NCBI GenBank assembly: GCA_005223375.1
Contig: RXOD01006534.1
Coordinates: 1 to 10,053 of the forward strand
From: Amoebophrya sp. AT5.2
Taxonomy: Eukaryota; Sar; Dinophyceae; Syndiniales; Amoebophryaceae
Reading direction: 5' to 3'
DNA length: 10,053 nucleotides
The position numbers and the translations under genes were made by a program. The notes under the pieces are model-generated. The model worked only from the letters and a program-made list of their open reading frames with translations. It ran no database searches and was not told the origin of the DNA. Below are positions 7,926-10,053 of the stretch, one piece after another (within the stretch, counting starts at the first letter, position 1; every line of letters starts with the position of its first letter).

Positions 7926-10053
7926 TTACCCGAGCAGCCGGTTGTGCGTGGGCGAGCCGGGCGGGTGCCCCCTGATCCCCCCTCCCGGGCTCGACGTTGC
8001 CCCCCCAAACATGATGGTCCCCCCTCCAAATGCCCCGAAATCCCCTCGGGCAAAGGCATCTTCAAGCGGGCCCCCAACACCGCCATGTTGATAGGCCCCC
8101 GCGCTCACCTGCCGCTGCATGCTGTGCAGCGGACTCAGTGGCCCCCCCTCGGTGGAAGACGTGTAGCCTTCAAAGCTCGTGGAATTCAGACTCCCGCTGG
8201 CGCTCGCACGCGGGTCGACAAAGTGGGGCGAGTCGGCCGGAAAGGCGAACCGCTGCCGCTGCATCCGAGAAGCCAACAGGCCAACGCACACCTCCGCCTC
8301 GGCCTCGAGGGAGCCGTCCTCCCGACTGCGCGAAGAAAACGTCTGCAACGCGGCCTGGATCTGTAATTGAAATTTTTTTTCACCTTGTTTTGGTAGGCAG
8401 TTGTGACCGCAGATGTCTCCCGCGGTGTCAGTATTCTTGCGATAAATTACACGCCGCGAGAGCTGCAGACCACCTCTACCACCGCGCGTTTCTACCAAGG
8501 ATGCTTATGCCATCGGATAGGCCTAATTACCAAGGATGAATTTTTGGAATTCCCAGAATAGTAGTACCACGTTCAGCCCTGTGACGACTTCTTCCTCCGC
8601 GAATGTGTAGCCCAGTCTTGATAAATCCATTAGCGCTCCCACCGCTCCGCAAACGGTGTAAAAGTTGAAACTCAGGCTCTGCATCAGCTCCAGGATCGGT
8701 TTTGCGCTTTGTTTGACTACTCCCAGAGTTAAGAGCGCTTCTCGCTGCACTTTCTTGTTCTCCGGGTAGCACTTCACCCAGTCGACCAAAATCTGCTCCA
8801 GCCCTAAAGACAGTAACCGCGAGCGAATGCTGTCTTTAGTTGTTGTAGTAGTGCCACTTCTATTCCCCGGAAGATGATCGGCCTGCACCAAATTGTTCAC
8901 ACTGCTGCACACCTGCGAGACGAATTCGTGCTTTTCTATGCGGACGTGGGAGAGTAGCCCGACGAAAATCGGCAGCGCGCACTCCGCGATGATGGGAAAC
9001 TTCTCGACACTGCACCGCGGTAGACACTGGCCAAGAATCTCCAGTGCGGAAACGCAGTGGTGCGGTAGCAGAAGAGGTGACATCATGCCGTTGTTATTCG
9101 TCGTGCTTGCAGGCGCCGATTGATGAGAGGGTGACTGCAATGGGGAGGATACGGAGGGGTGCTGAACCGATTGGAAGCCGAACGGTGCCGCAGGTGTTGT
9201 CGGCGAGCTGCGCGGGGTCTGAGGACCTCCCAGGCTCCCACCCGCCCCCGTCCAGTCGAAGGAACCTCCGCTGAAGGAATTGAGGGAGCTCGTCACATGA
9301 AGTAGATGATCCCCCACAGCACTACCAGCCACCACGGACGACGACCGCACCGGCAGCGCCTGCTGCAGACATTTACAGAACACGAGAGTGAGTCTGTCGA
9401 AGGCCTCCGGTGGGACGTCCTCCTTCGGAAACATCTCTCCGCTCAGCAGCTCGCCGAAGCACACACACAGCGCGGGCAGCCTCTCCCGCAAAAGACTGCG
9501 CACGGCGGTGCTATTGCTGTTGTTGAGAGCACCCTCCCTCTGATGTTCAAGCAGCTGACGCAGCAGCACCCCGTCGTCCAATGCGGGGCCGCCGGCCTCG
9601 TTCAGCACGGTGGTCGTTGAACTCGAGTTAAAAATGAGCGAAGATGTTGATCCAGCAGCAGCAGAACCTCCACTCCAGAAGCTGTCTGCGTCGAATACCA
9701 TAACCTCCGTTGCGCGGCGGAAGGTTTCGAGGTAAAAACTCGCTTGCTGCTGCGCGAAACTCGCATTCGTCCTGATGCTGTCGAGGCGAACCCTTATCGG
9801 CGACAGAATGATCCGGAGTCTGCAGCTGAGCCCCAGCTCCTCTCGGGCCAGGGCCACGCTCGCCGCGTTCAGTTGATTCGTAGCGGCGGCGAGCATCGAC
9901 GACGTCTGAGTAGAGCTCATATTCAATACTGAAGTTGTTCCACCAGTTGCTCTGCCTTTATTCAGTCCCTCCACGATCCTCCCAATGTTGCTGTTGGTCA
10001 AGGCCAGCAACTCCTCCAACGCGGCCGTTGCGTCGCCGCTCGCCGCCGGCTGC
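7926..10053 (-). CDS. Unrecognised helical (ARM/HEAT-like) protein, 5' end cut by window edge, two visible exons
   Basis: Join of 10052-8568 (open to the right edge, 495 codons) and 8360-7926 (144 codons plus TAA): 639 residues visible. The true start is probably beyond the window; the first internal Met is in VLNMSSTQTSS. Visible residues 335-500 look like stacked amphipathic helices: HHCVSALEILGQCLPRC, ALPIFVGLLSHVRIEKHEF, VQREALLTLGVVKQSAKPIL, FYTVCGAVGALMDLSRLGY. That pattern suggests an armadillo/HEAT-type scaffold, but I cannot name a family. A Ser/Pro/Gln/Asn-rich linker (about 270-330) precedes this region, and the last 50 residues are Gly-rich (FGAFGGGTIMFGGA). No signal peptide or membrane segment is seen in the visible part. 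The final GGGTAAAA could also be a donor, so a further exon is possible. Coding status is strong; function is unknown. Confidence 0.8.
8361..8567 (-). other. Intron in the rightmost gene (inferred)
   Basis: The donor AACGTG|GTACTACTATT (phase 0) and the acceptor TTTCAATTACAG|ATCCAG (phase 0) give a 207-base intron. The join reads EEEVVTGLNV|IQAALQTFSSR and continues open for 144 codons. Without splicing the frame stops at 8525-8523. A later donor (CTTG|GTAATT at 8532) is phase 1 and would put the downstream exon in a frame that stops soon. The intron holds an 11-base direct repeat, TACCAAGGATG, at 8493 and 8528 on the plus strand. Confidence 0.7.

Noticed and set aside
7926..8086. Glycine-rich tail as an RNA-binding RGG domain
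   Set aside because: The tail is Gly-rich, but regular RGG or RRM motifs are not seen.
8361..8532. Alternative donor CTTG|GTAATT for the intron of the rightmost gene
   Set aside because: It is phase 1. With the acceptor at 8361 the downstream frame soon meets TGA, while the phase-0 donor at 8567 keeps 144 codons open.

Overview
The window reads as nuclear DNA of a microbial eukaryote (protist). Three protein genes all lie on the minus strand. Two of them are interrupted by short GT-AG introns, the intergenic gaps are about 0.7-0.8 kb, and the proteins carry Ser-, Asn/Gln- and Gly-rich insertions. No bacterial operon features, rRNA, tRNA, CRISPR array or mobile-element gene was seen. Co-directional genes, moderate to high GC, sparse introns and no AATAAA behind either visible stop codon would fit an alveolate, for example a dinoflagellate-like lineage. 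That placement is an inference and is weak.

In transcription order (right to left): (1) 10053-7926 is a 5'-truncated gene for an unrecognised, mainly helical, ARM/HEAT-like protein with Ser/Pro-rich and Gly-rich parts and one intron (8567-8361). (2) 7925-7204 is intergenic, with short direct repeats and a long T-rich tract ending in AG just upstream of the next gene, a good cis- or trans-splice acceptor candidate. (3) 7203-2431 is a complete importin-5/Kap121-type nuclear import receptor (karyopherin beta, IPO5 family) in three exons. The joined reading frame gives 1306 residues, longer than the roughly 1100 usual for the family because of low-complexity insertions. (4) 2430-1613 is intergenic, with a 36-bp tandem duplication, a CAT microsatellite and another acceptor candidate. 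(5) 1612-1 is an uninterrupted 537-codon minus-strand open frame that runs off the left edge. It is the start of an unrecognised acidic, Ser-rich protein.

The importin gene is the only one whose function can be named: it should carry cargo such as ribosomal proteins and histones through the nuclear pore under RanGTP control. Nothing shows that the three genes work together. The most unusual items are a 78-bp near-perfect palindrome that fills exactly 26 in-frame codons of the leftmost gene, and an atypical shared 5' splice site (GTACT) at all three inferred introns.
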